Source: Streptomyces sp. NBC_01460 | GTDB taxonomy: Bacteria > Actinomycetota > Actinomycetes > Streptomycetales > Streptomycetaceae | Direction of reading: 5' to 3' | DNA length: 64,000 bases | Assembly: GCF_036227405.1 (NCBI RefSeq) | Contig: NZ_CP109473.1 | Span: 5,084,001-5,148,000, forward strand | In this document: in pieces, positions 35,502-43,977 of the stretch | Position numbering within the stretch: position 1 is the stretch's first letter | How the letters are laid out: the number at the start of each line of letters is the position of its first letter | The notes under the pieces: model-generated | What the model was told of the DNA's origin: nothing | The model's input: the letters and a program-made list of their open reading frames with translations, nothing else | Database searches by the model: none | Program-made: the position numbers and the translations under genes

Positions 35502-36470
35502 TCAGAGCGTGGACTCGGCGATCTCGCGCGCCCGTGCCGGCGAGTCCACGCCTTCCAGCCGGAAGGTCATCCGTCCGTCCCGCATCCACAGCAACGTCGG
35601 CCCCGAGGTCCGTTCCGTCCGGACCCAGCGGTCGCCGTGCTCCCCGATCATCATGAATTCCAGAAGATGAGGCTCCGCGAACCACGCCGCTGCGGACGTG
35701 CTCCCCGCCGTCCGCCCTTCCCCGCCGTCGCCCTGCTCCAGCTCCAGCCACTGCGGCTCGGTGCGCACCTGCTTGGTGACGTACGGATCGAGACCGGCCG
35801 TGAACGCGTCGAGGCGTATCGCCCGCCCGCCCTCCCGCCAGCACAGCGTGACCATCGACCGGCCCTCCGGCAGACCCGTCACCGCGACCGTGTCCGGTGG
35901 GCCGAGCACGCCGGGCACGACCGGCCGGAAGCCCGCGCGCCGGGCCGCCTCCGGCATGGACACCGGGGCGCCGCAGGCCGGCCCTTCCGCCTCCCGCCCC
36001 GGAAGACCCTCCGGTGGTTCCGGGGCCCACCGCACCTCGACCCCGCCGAAGCCGAACCACTCGACGACCGCGGCCCGCACCGGCGGCGTCAGCACCAGCA
36101 CGACCAGCAGACCGGAGCAGGCGGCGGCCAGGACCCTGAGACGCCGTCGGGACCACACACGGATCCGCTCCAGGCACCCCGCCGGCTCCCGCACGGGCGC
36201 GGGCACCCCCTCGGCGACGATCTGCGCCATGACCCGCTCGGCCATCGTGGCGCCGTCGGTCTCCGGCACGCCCGGCCCGCCGCCCAGCGCCATCAGCTCG
36301 GCCCGCAGCCGCGCCCGCCGCCCGTCCTCCGGACGCCCGGGCTCATCCTCGGCCCGCAGCCGCGCCCGCCGCCCGTCCTCCGGACGCCCGGGCTCATCCT
36401 CGGCCCGCAGCCGCGCCCGCCGCCCGTCCTCCGGACGCTCGGGCTCATCCGCGTCCCTCGCGTCGCTCAT
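35502..36470 (-). CDS. Probable anti-sigma factor, single-pass membrane protein with N-terminal 17-aa repeats
   Basis: 322 aa. The cytoplasmic N-terminus holds three copies of a 17-residue unit (EPGRPEDGRRARLRAED), then LMALGGGPGVPETDGATMAERVMAQI. One membrane helix follows near residues 115-137 (LRVLAAACSGLLVVLVLTPPVRAAVV). The outside domain of about 180 aa has MPEAARRAGFRPVVPGVLGPPDTVAV and WLELEQGD, resembling DUF4367-type domains of anti-sigma/outer sensor proteins. Its ATG overlaps the stop of the sigma gene (ATGA), the usual arrangement of an ECF sigma with its membrane anti-sigma. A zinc-binding HxxxCxxC is absent. Confidence 0.75.
   Translation of the reverse strand: MSDARDADEPERPEDGRRARLRAEDEPGRPEDGRRARLRAEDEPGRPEDGRRARLRAELMALGGGPGVPETDGATMAERVMAQIVAEGVPAPVREPAGCLERIRVWSRRRLRVLAAACSGLLVVLVLTPPVRAAVVEWFGFGGVEVRWAPEPPEGLPGREAEGPACGAPVSMPEAARRAGFRPVVPGVLGPPDTVAVTGLPEGRSMVTLCWREGGRAIRLDAFTAGLDPYVTKQVRTEPQWLELEQGDGGEGRTAGSTSAAAWFAEPHLLEFMMIGEHGDRWVRTERTSGPTLLWMRDGRMTFRLEGVDSPARAREIAESTL
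36301..36453. repeat. Three-copy 51-bp tandem repeat inside the anti-sigma gene
   Basis: The units at 36301-36351, 36352-36402 and 36403-36453 are nearly identical and encode the 17-aa repeats. The period keeps the reading frame, so copy number could vary between strains. Confidence 0.92.
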
Positions 36471-37177
36471 CGCTTCTCCCCGCCTTCCCCTGCGATCCGG
36501 CCGTCCCGCTCAGGGCCCAGCTGTCCGCCGAGCCGCCGCTCCAGCTTCCTCAGCGCACGATTCAGCCGGGACTTCACCGTCCCCCGGGGCCAGCCGAGGG
36601 TCTGCGCCGTCTCCGCCTCGCCCATCTCCAGGAGATAGCGGCAGGTCACCACCTGGCGCTGCTCCTCGCTCAGCTCGTCCAGTGCCGCCGTCAGGAGCGT
36701 CCTGCGCTCCTGTGCGAGGGCAGCCACCGCCGGGTCCGCCGCATCGGGTATCACCGGGTCCGCTCCCTGGTAACAGGCCTCGCGTCCGGCCACCGCTCGG
36801 GCACGCCCTGCCGAGCGGACCGTGTTTCTGGTCTCATTCATCACGATGCGCAGCAGCCACGGCCTGAACGGCGCTCCGTCCCGGAAACGGCCCAGGGCCC
36901 GGTACGCCTTGAAGAAGGCCGCCTGCACCACATCCTCCGCGTCCGCCCCCGCTCCGAAGGCGACCGCGGCCCGCAGCGCGACGCCCGTATGGGCACGCAC
37001 CAGCTGCGCGTATGCCTCCGCGTCCCCCGCGCGCACGCGGGCGATCACCCGGGCCTCGTCGTCGGCACCACCCCCCGACGGCCCTCCGGCACGCCCGACA
37101 GCACCACCCCCACCCCCGTCGTCGATGGCACGGCCCTCCTCCGGGCCCGGCTCCAATGCCCCCTCCAGCGTCCTCAC
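36467..37177 (-). CDS. ECF RNA polymerase sigma factor
   Basis: 236 aa. Region 2: AYAQLVRAHTGVALRAAVAFGAGADAEDVVQAAFFKAYRALGRFRDGAPFRPWLLRIVMNETRN. Region 4: LLTAALDELSEEQRQVVTCRYLLEMGEAETAQTLGWPRGTVKSRLNRALRKLERRL. The N-terminus is acidic and Gly-rich. The GTG at 37177 follows AGGAAAG. It is coupled to the downstream membrane anti-sigma gene and divergent from trpS across 54 bp. A GGAACC element upstream may be an autoregulated promoter. The inducing signal is unknown; being beside trpS does not by itself imply a link to tryptophan. Confidence 0.9.
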   Translation of the reverse strand: MRTLEGALEPGPEEGRAIDDGGGGGAVGRAGGPSGGGADDEARVIARVRAGDAEAYAQLVRAHTGVALRAAVAFGAGADAEDVVQAAFFKAYRALGRFRDGAPFRPWLLRIVMNETRNTVRSAGRARAVAGREACYQGADPVIPDAADPAVAALAQERRTLLTAALDELSEEQRQVVTCRYLLEMGEAETAQTLGWPRGTVKSRLNRALRKLERRLGGQLGPERDGRIAGEGGEKR

Positions 37178-37185
37178 ATCTTTCC

Positions 37186-37211
37186 TACACCGGTTGCCGG
37201 AGATCGGTTCC
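37186..37211 (-). promoter_or_regulatory. Candidate ECF-type promoter of the sigma gene
   Basis: On the minus strand, GGAACC (37206-37211) is followed after 16 bp by TGTA (37186-37189). GGAACC is the -35 recognised by many ECF sigma factors in Streptomyces. The start codon is at 37177, so the leader would be nearly absent. Confidence 0.3.
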
Positions 37212-37219
37212 GCACCTGA

Positions 37220-38245
<1,026 letters not shown>

Positions 38246-38335
38246 GTCCAAGGACCCTGGCGAGAGCACGGCCGGAGGGGCCACACTGACGTCGGCACGA
38301 CCGAAGAACGACCTTCGAAGATTGAGGAGAACGAT

Positions 38336-38926
38336 GTGGGGACCGTAACGCTCGGCGTTTCGATCGCGGTCCCGGAGCCGTACGGCAGCCTGCTCCAGGA
38401 GCGGCGCGCGAGCTTCGGGGACCCTGCCGCGTACGGCATCCCCACCCACGTCACCCTTCTCCCGCCGACCGAGGCCGAGGCGGCCGACCTGCCGGCGATC
38501 GAGACCCACCTCTCCCAGATCGCCACGGCCGGACGCGCCTTCCCGATGAGGCTGTCGGGCACGGGCACCTTCCGGCCGCTCTCGCCGGTCGTCTATGTCC
38601 AGGTGGTCGAGGGCGCCTCGGCCTGCTCCTGGCTCCAGAAGCGGATCAGGGAGGCCTCCGGGCCTCTCGTGCGCGAGCTCCAGTTCCCGTACCACCCGCA
38701 CGTGACCGTGGCGCACGGCATCGCTGAGGAGGCGATGGACCGCGCGTACGAGGAGCTCTCGTCGTACGAGGCGGCCTGGGCCTGCGGTTCCTTCGCGCTG
38801 TACGAGCAGGGCACGGACGGCGTCTGGCGCAAGATCAACGAGTTCCCGTTCGGCGCCGGCGGCGGTGCGCCGGCCGTGCCGGCCCAGGGCGGCAGCTCCA
38901 CGGACCAGCCGTCCCTGCGCCCCTGA
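38336..38926 (+). CDS. 2'-5' RNA ligase family protein
   Basis: 196 aa, two-histidine phosphoesterase (2H) superfamily. It carries two HxT motifs, THVTLLPP and PHVTVAHG, one in each half of the fold. Members act as cyclic phosphodiesterases or RNA ligases on 2',3'-cyclic phosphate ends; the natural substrate is not known. The GTG at 38336 has GAGGAGAACGAT upstream. It lies 90 bp after trpS on the same strand, probably sharing transcription. The C-terminus is a Gly/Ser-rich tail. Confidence 0.85.
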   Translation: MGTVTLGVSIAVPEPYGSLLQERRASFGDPAAYGIPTHVTLLPPTEAEAADLPAIETHLSQIATAGRAFPMRLSGTGTFRPLSPVVYVQVVEGASACSWLQKRIREASGPLVRELQFPYHPHVTVAHGIAEEAMDRAYEELSSYEAAWACGSFALYEQGTDGVWRKINEFPFGAGGGAPAVPAQGGSSTDQPSLRP

Positions 38927-38931
38927 CCCCG

Positions 38932-38973
38932 GCACCGGTCCGATCGGCCTAGGTCCCGCACCGGTCCGATCGG
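38932..38973. repeat. Two-copy 16-bp direct repeat in the convergent intergenic region
   Basis: GCACCGGTCCGATCGG occurs at 38932-38947 and 38958-38973. With the following GGGGCCGGTCCCGTGCCG it also forms inverted pairings, so it may double as a terminator for the converging 2'-5' RNA ligase and SDR genes. Confidence 0.65.
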
Positions 38974-39056
38974 GGCCGGTCCCGTGCCGCCTGACAAGGA
39001 CGTGGCCGACGCCCGCCCGACGTCAGGCGCCGGTCGTCCCCCGGGGGGCACGGTCC

Positions 39057-39815
39057 CTACCGCACCGGCAGGCGCCGGAACAGCGGACGCGGCACGTGCC
39101 GCAGAGCCGACATCACCACCCGCAGCGCCCCGGGGACCCAGACCGTCTCCGAGCGCCTCCTCAGACCCGTCACGATGGCGTCCGCGACCGCGCCCGGTGT
39201 CGTGGCGAGCGGTGCCTCCTCACGTCCCGCCGTCATGCGCGACCGCACGAAGCCGGGACGCACCACCATCACGTGCACCCCCGTCCCGTGCAGCGCGTCG
39301 CCCAGCCCCTGCGCGAAGGCGTCCAGGCCCGCCTTGCTGGAGCCGTAGATGAAGTCCGCGCGCCGGGCACGTTCACCGGCCACGGACGAGAGCACCACCA
39401 GCGACCCGTGTCCCTGCGCCTGCAGTGCGCCGGCGCACACCAGCCCGGCGGAGACCGCCCCCGTGTAGTTGGTCTGCGCGACGCGCACCGCGGAGAGGGG
39501 CTCCTCCTCGTCGCGGGCCTGGTCCCCCAGGACGCCGAAGGCCAGCAGCACCATGTCGATGTCGCCGTCGGTGAAGAGCTTCCCGAGCACCTCCTCGTGG
39601 GACGCGGAATCGAGCGCGTCGAAGGCGACGGTGCGGACGTCGGCGCCCAGCTCGCGGAGCTCGGACGCGGCCCGCTCCAGGGCGGGGGAGGGCCGCCCGG
39701 CGAGCCGGACGGTCCGGGTGCGGCGGGCGATCAGCCGCCGCGCGGTGGCCAGGCCGATCTCCGAGGTGCCGCCGAGAACGAGCAGGGACTGCGGGGCACC
39801 GAAGGCGTCCTTCAC
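39057..39815 (-). CDS. Short-chain dehydrogenase, DprE2-like
   Basis: 252 aa, NAD(P)-dependent SDR resembling decaprenylphosphoryl-2-keto-D-erythro-pentose reductase (DprE2). It has LLVLGGTSEIGLATARRL (cofactor loop), DMVLLAFGVLGDQ, the catalytic Ser in VVLSSVAGERAR and YxxxK in YGSSKAG. The C-terminal VWVPGALRVVMSALRHVPRPLFRRLPV looks membrane-associating. The upstream gene on the same strand is DprE1-like, so together they may epimerise polyprenyl-phospho-ribose to the arabinose form. Confidence 0.85.
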   Translation of the reverse strand: MKDAFGAPQSLLVLGGTSEIGLATARRLIARRTRTVRLAGRPSPALERAASELRELGADVRTVAFDALDSASHEEVLGKLFTDGDIDMVLLAFGVLGDQARDEEEPLSAVRVAQTNYTGAVSAGLVCAGALQAQGHGSLVVLSSVAGERARRADFIYGSSKAGLDAFAQGLGDALHGTGVHVMVVRPGFVRSRMTAGREEAPLATTPGAVADAIVTGLRRRSETVWVPGALRVVMSALRHVPRPLFRRLPVR

Positions 39816-39950
39816 GGGATTACTCCTAGCGGGGATGACGGAGAGCGCGGTCGAGCGGACGGAGGAACGGAGACGGACGGGCGGGGGAGCGACAGGGCCG
39901 AGGCAGCGGACGGATGCGCCATGACGGAGCGCATCCCGCGGCCCTGAGTC

Positions 39951-41300
39951 TCAGAGCGCGAGGCGGCGGGAGAGGTCGGAGCGGAAGGCCCCCGTCGGGT
40001 CCAGCTCCTCGCGCAGGGCCCGGAACTCCGGGAGCCGCGGGTACATCGCGGGCAGCAGCCCGGGCCGCATCCGCGCGTCCTTCGCCAGGCACACCCGGCC
40101 GCCGGCCGCCGCCACCTCCGCGTCGAGGCCGTCCAGGAGGCGCGCCAGACCGGGCAGACCGGCGGGCAGCCCGAAGGAGAGGGTCCAGCCGGGCGCCGGG
40201 AACGAGAGCCAGCCCGGACCGCCTTCGCCGAAGCGCTTGAGCACGGCGTGGAAGGCGGGGGTCCGGCGCAGGGTGATCTGCCGGACGATGCGGTGCAGGG
40301 TCTCCTCGTGGCCGTGCCCGAGGGTGAACTGGTACTGCACGGAGCCGGACCTGCCGGGGACACGGGCCCAGTCGGGGGCGGCGTCCATGGGGTGGAAGAA
40401 GGTGGAGATCTTCTGCAGCTCCCCGGTCCGCGAAGCGGGGGAGCCGCGGTGACGGAGCTCGTTCAGGAGTGCCGCCGGGGTGCGGCCGAGCAGCCCTTCA
40501 GGGATGAGGACCGCTGCGGGAGGGAGCTTCCCCGGGCGGAAGGCGAGCGCCGTGCGCCGAGCGCGCGCCGGAAGCGCGTCGAGGGGCGCGTGCTCCCCAC
40601 GGGTCACGATCGCGCGCCCTGTCGACCTTCCGCGCGCCAGGAGGTCGATCCAGGCCGCGGCGTACGGGGTGTGGTCGCCGCAGGCGCTCAGCCGGGCCAG
40701 CGCCCCGTCCAGATCGGCCGCCCGCGCGGTGTCGACCGACATCAGGGAGGTGGCGACGGGGCGCAGGCCGAGGGTGGCTGAGAGGATCACGCCGGTCAGC
40801 CCCAGGCCACCCGTGGTCGCGGCGAACAGATCGGTGCCCGGCAGCACCGTACGGACCTCGCCGTCCGCGGTCAGCAGTTCCAGGGAGCGCACGTGCCGGG
40901 CGAAGGAGCCCGCGGTCCGGTGGTTCCTGCCGTGCACATCGGAACCGATCGCTCCACCGACGGTGACCTGCCGGGTCGCCGGGGTGACCGGGAGGAACCA
41001 GCCGAGAGGGAGCAGCGTCGCCATCAGGCGGTGCAGGCTCACCCCGGCATCGCAGACCACGGTCCCCGCGACGGCGTCGACCGCCCTGATCCTGTCCAGC
41101 GCCGTCATGTCGACCACGGAGCCGCCCGCGTTCTGCGCGGCGTCGCCGTGCGCGCGGCCCAGGCCCCGGGCGACGACCCCGCGGGGCCCGCGGCCCCGCA
41201 CGGCGACCGCGGCGTCTTCGTACGTACGGGGGCGGAACCGCAGCGCGGTCGTCGGGGCGGTGCGGCCCCAGCCGGTCAAGGACACCGTGTCGACGGACAT
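39951..41300 (-). CDS. FAD-binding oxidoreductase, DprE1-like
   Basis: 449 aa, vanillyl-alcohol-oxidase-type flavoprotein like decaprenylphosphoryl-beta-D-ribose 2-oxidase. It has LTGWGRTAPTTALRFRPRTYEDAAVAV, GLGRAHGDAAQNAGGSVVDM (FAD site), HGRNHRTAGSFARHV, and a C-terminal LSFPAPGWTLSFGLPAGLPGL followed by AKDARM, whose Lys matches the catalytic Lys418 of the mycobacterial enzyme. The residue equal to Cys387 there, the target of benzothiazinones, is Ser375 here. Start: ATG 41300. It precedes the DprE2-like gene by 135 bp and is divergent from a YihY gene. Confidence 0.88.
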   Translation of the reverse strand: MSVDTVSLTGWGRTAPTTALRFRPRTYEDAAVAVRGRGPRGVVARGLGRAHGDAAQNAGGSVVDMTALDRIRAVDAVAGTVVCDAGVSLHRLMATLLPLGWFLPVTPATRQVTVGGAIGSDVHGRNHRTAGSFARHVRSLELLTADGEVRTVLPGTDLFAATTGGLGLTGVILSATLGLRPVATSLMSVDTARAADLDGALARLSACGDHTPYAAAWIDLLARGRSTGRAIVTRGEHAPLDALPARARRTALAFRPGKLPPAAVLIPEGLLGRTPAALLNELRHRGSPASRTGELQKISTFFHPMDAAPDWARVPGRSGSVQYQFTLGHGHEETLHRIVRQITLRRTPAFHAVLKRFGEGGPGWLSFPAPGWTLSFGLPAGLPGLARLLDGLDAEVAAAGGRVCLAKDARMRPGLLPAMYPRLPEFRALREELDPTGAFRSDLSRRLAL

Positions 41301-41319
41301 GGTGGTGACCGTATCGCCC

Positions 41320-41345
41320 AACAAAACCCTTTTGAGGGATTTGTT
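41320..41345. promoter_or_regulatory. AT-rich palindrome between dprE1-like and yihY-like genes
   Basis: AACAAA (41320-41325) pairs with TTTGTT (41340-41345), and CCCT pairs with AGGG inside, with one mismatch between. A second small inverted repeat, TCACC/GGTGA (41353-41368), follows. The 71-bp divergent gap is unusually AT-rich for this genome. Confidence 0.45.
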
Positions 41346-41371
41346 ACAGCACTCACCGAAAAGGGTGATTG

Positions 41372-42364
41372 GTGTCCCAGGAGGCTCCGGACATCGGTTT
41401 TCCACGCCCGGAGGGGTACGCGTACGTCATGGACTGGCTGAAAAAACTTCCCGTCATCGGGCCGCTCGTCGCACGGCTGATGATGACGCACGCCTGGCGC
41501 TCCTACGAGACGCTGGAACGGGTCCACTGGGCGAGGCTCGCCGCGGCGATCACCTTCCTCAGCTTCCTCGCGCTCTTCCCGCTGATCGCGGTCGGCGCGG
41601 CGATCGGCGCCGCGCTGCTCTCGCCCCAGCAGCTCGACAAGATCGAGGACAAGCTCGCCGACCAGGTGCCGGGCATCTCGGACCAGCTCGGCATCGACAA
41701 CCTCGTGGCCCACGCGGGCACGGTGGGGGTCGTCGCCGGTGTGCTGCTGCTCTTCACCGGCATCGGATGGGTCGGCTCGATGCGGGACTGCCTGCGCGCC
41801 GTGTGGGAGAAGGACGACGTGGACGAGGGGAACCCCGTCGTCCGCAAGCTGAAGGACGCGGGCCTGCTCCTCGGCCTCGGCGGCGCGGCGCTCGTCACGC
41901 TCGCCGTGTCCACCGTCGCCTCGACGGCCATCGGCTGGACGGTCGACCGCCTGGGCATCCCCGAGAACGGCGTGGGCGGGGTGCTGCTCCAGGTGGCCGC
42001 CGTGGCCGTGGCGGTCTTCGCCGACTTCCTGATCCTGCTCTACCTGCTGACCCTGCTGCCCGGGGTGGAGCCGCCGCGCCGCCGGCTGATCGTGGCCGGG
42101 CTGGTGGGCGCGGTCGGCTTCGAACTGCTGAAGCTGCTGCTCGGCAGCTACATGCGGGACGTCGCGGGGAAGAGCATGTACGGCGCCTTCGGTGTGCCGA
42201 TCGCCCTCCTCCTGTGGATCAACTTCAGCGCGAAGCTGCTGCTGGTCTGTGCCGCCTGGACGGCGACACCCAGCAAGGACGAGGAACCGGCGGACGAGGA
42301 GGACGCGGCCGTCAGTGACGGGGGAGACGGCGCACCAGGTCCGGCAGCGGCCAGCGCCGGTTGA
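41372..42364 (+). CDS. YihY/virulence factor BrkB family membrane protein
   Basis: 330 aa with six hydrophobic segments (ITFLSFLALFPLIAVGAAIGAALL, GVVAGVLLLFTGIGWVGSM, LLLGLGGAALVTLAVSTVAST, VAVAVFADFLILLYLLTLL, IVAGLVGAVGFELLKLLL, FGVPIALLLWINFSAKLLLVCAAW). Family hallmarks are TFLSFLALFPL, LLPGVEPPRRR and YGAFGVPIALLLWI. The function is unknown; it was once misnamed RNase BN. GTG 41372 is chosen for its AAGGG ribosome site; ATG 41429 is an alternative. Its last 53 bases overlap the end of the convergent carboxypeptidase gene. Confidence 0.88.
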   Translation: MSQEAPDIGFPRPEGYAYVMDWLKKLPVIGPLVARLMMTHAWRSYETLERVHWARLAAAITFLSFLALFPLIAVGAAIGAALLSPQQLDKIEDKLADQVPGISDQLGIDNLVAHAGTVGVVAGVLLLFTGIGWVGSMRDCLRAVWEKDDVDEGNPVVRKLKDAGLLLGLGGAALVTLAVSTVASTAIGWTVDRLGIPENGVGGVLLQVAAVAVAVFADFLILLYLLTLLPGVEPPRRRLIVAGLVGAVGFELLKLLLGSYMRDVAGKSMYGAFGVPIALLLWINFSAKLLLVCAAWTATPSKDEEPADEEDAAVSDGGDGAPGPAAASAG

Positions 42365-43556
42365 CCAGGAACACCGCACCCGCCAGGACCACGAGCGCTC
42401 CGCCGGCGATGGCGAGCGCCGTCCAGACCCCGTTGGTACCGGCCGGTCCGGTGGCGGCCGCTGCGGCCGGGTGCTTCTTCTCGGCCTTGTCCGCACCCGC
42501 CGCGGGTGTCGAGTCCTTCGCGGGCACGGCGGACCTCGGCGGCACCAGCTCGCCCACCGGGGTCACCTTGCCCTCGCTGGCGAAGCCCCAGTCGAGCAGG
42601 TGGGCGGCCTCCTTGTAGACGGCGTGGCTCTCCTCGGACGAGGGGTTCATGACCGTCACCAGGAGGACCTTGCCGTCGCGTTCGGCGATGCCGGTGAAGG
42701 TGTTGCCCGCGTGTGTGGTGTAGCCGTTCTTGACGCCCGCGATGCCCTGGTACGGATCCACTCCGATGTCACCGGTGATCAGCCGGTTGGTGTTCCTGAT
42801 CTCGAAGGTCTCCCGCTTCTTGCCCTTCTTCTGCTCGCCGGGGAACGTCGCCGTCGCCGTCGCGGCGTACTCGCGGAAGTCGGCCTTCTGCATCCCGCTG
42901 CGGGCGAACAGGGTCAGGTCGTACGCGCTGGAGACCTGCTTCGGCGCGTCGTAGCCGTCGGGTGAGACGACCGTCGTGTCCAGCGCCTGCAGTTCCTCCG
43001 CGTGCCGCTGCATCGCGGCGACCGTCGCGGGCACGCCGCCGTACATCTCGGACAGCACATGCACCGCGTCGTTGCCGGACTGGAGGAACACGCCGAGCCA
43101 CAGGTCGTGCACCGTGTAGGACTGGTCCTCCTTGACGCCCACCAGGCTGCTTCCCTCGCCGATGCCGGCGAGCTCGTCCTCGGTCACCAGGTGGGTCATC
43201 GTCTTCGGCTGCAGGGCGGGCAGGACCGTGTCGGCGAAGAGCATCTTCAGGGTGGAGGCGGGCGGGAGCCGCCAGTGCGCGTTGTGCGACGCGAGCACCT
43301 TGCCGTCCTCCGCGTCGGCGACGATCCACGACCGCGCGGTGAGCTCCTTGGGCAGGACCGGGGCGCCCGGACCCAGGTCGACCTGGGTCCCCACCTCGCC
43401 GAGCCGCTTGCCGCCCACGGTCGACATCTGACCGGTCGGCTTCGGCTGTTTGTCGTCGGTCTTGTCCTTGTCGGCCGCCCCCGCGGGGCTGACGACACAT
43501 ACGGACAGCAACGCGGCAGAGAGGACCGTCATCACGGTCTTTTTCAGAGCAGGCAC
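42312..43556 (-). CDS. D-alanyl-D-alanine carboxypeptidase
   Basis: 414 aa, S11-type penicillin-binding protein that trims peptidoglycan stem peptides. It has a signal peptide (MPALKKTVMTVLSAALLSVCVVSPAGAA), the SxxK motif in PPASTLKML, SxN in QSGNDAVHVL, and KxG as VKNGYTTHAGNT (KNG in place of KTG). The C-terminus has an Ala/Lys-rich linker, one membrane helix and a short basic tail (NRRWPLPDLVRRLPRH), so it is anchored at both ends or by the tail alone after signal cleavage. The GTG at 43556 is a best guess since no clear ribosome site is visible. Confidence 0.9.
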   Translation of the reverse strand: MPALKKTVMTVLSAALLSVCVVSPAGAADKDKTDDKQPKPTGQMSTVGGKRLGEVGTQVDLGPGAPVLPKELTARSWIVADAEDGKVLASHNAHWRLPPASTLKMLFADTVLPALQPKTMTHLVTEDELAGIGEGSSLVGVKEDQSYTVHDLWLGVFLQSGNDAVHVLSEMYGGVPATVAAMQRHAEELQALDTTVVSPDGYDAPKQVSSAYDLTLFARSGMQKADFREYAATATATFPGEQKKGKKRETFEIRNTNRLITGDIGVDPYQGIAGVKNGYTTHAGNTFTGIAERDGKVLLVTVMNPSSEESHAVYKEAAHLLDWGFASEGKVTPVGELVPPRSAVPAKDSTPAAGADKAEKKHPAAAAATGPAGTNGVWTALAIAGGALVVLAGAVFLVNRRWPLPDLVRRLPRH

Positions 43557-43677
43557 GGTCGGAAACGTACATGGCGTTGCTGAGGATGGGGACACGGATG
43601 GCTTGACCCGCCGTGCATACCGCCGGGTCGGCCCACCCCGGGCGTGGGGACGGAAAGGCGGCGGCGATACTGATGCC

Positions 43678-43923
43678 ATGAAGCTCAGCCGCCCCGTCTC
43701 CTGGTTCCTGCTCGTCTTCGGAGCGTGGAGCTGGGTCATCTGGGTCACCTTTGTCAAAAATCTGTGGAAGGACGGCAGCGGGCTCGCGTTCGACGACGCG
43801 GGCGACCCGACCGCCTACTTCTGGGTCCATCTGCTGCTCGCCGTCACCTCGTTTCTCCTGGGGACGGCTGTAGGGGTCATCGGGTTCCGTGGTGTCAGGG
43901 CCTGGCGCCGCGAAGGCAGATGA
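43678..43923 (+). CDS. SCO4848 family small membrane protein
   Basis: 81 aa with two membrane helices (MKLSRPVSWFLLVFGAWSWVIWVTFVKNLWKD and AYFWVHLLLAVTSFLLGTAVGVIGFRGVRAWRR). The spacing between helices, SGLAFDDAGDPTAYFWVH, is the conserved part. Function unknown. Ribosome site GGAAAGGCGG, somewhat distant. It is divergent from the carboxypeptidase gene and 54 bp upstream of the metallophosphoesterase gene. Confidence 0.85.
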   Translation: MKLSRPVSWFLLVFGAWSWVIWVTFVKNLWKDGSGLAFDDAGDPTAYFWVHLLLAVTSFLLGTAVGVIGFRGVRAWRREGR

Positions 43924-43977
43924 CGCCCCGGGTGCGAGCGGGCGTCCGGACAAGATCGTTTCAGCGGGGGAGCGTAC

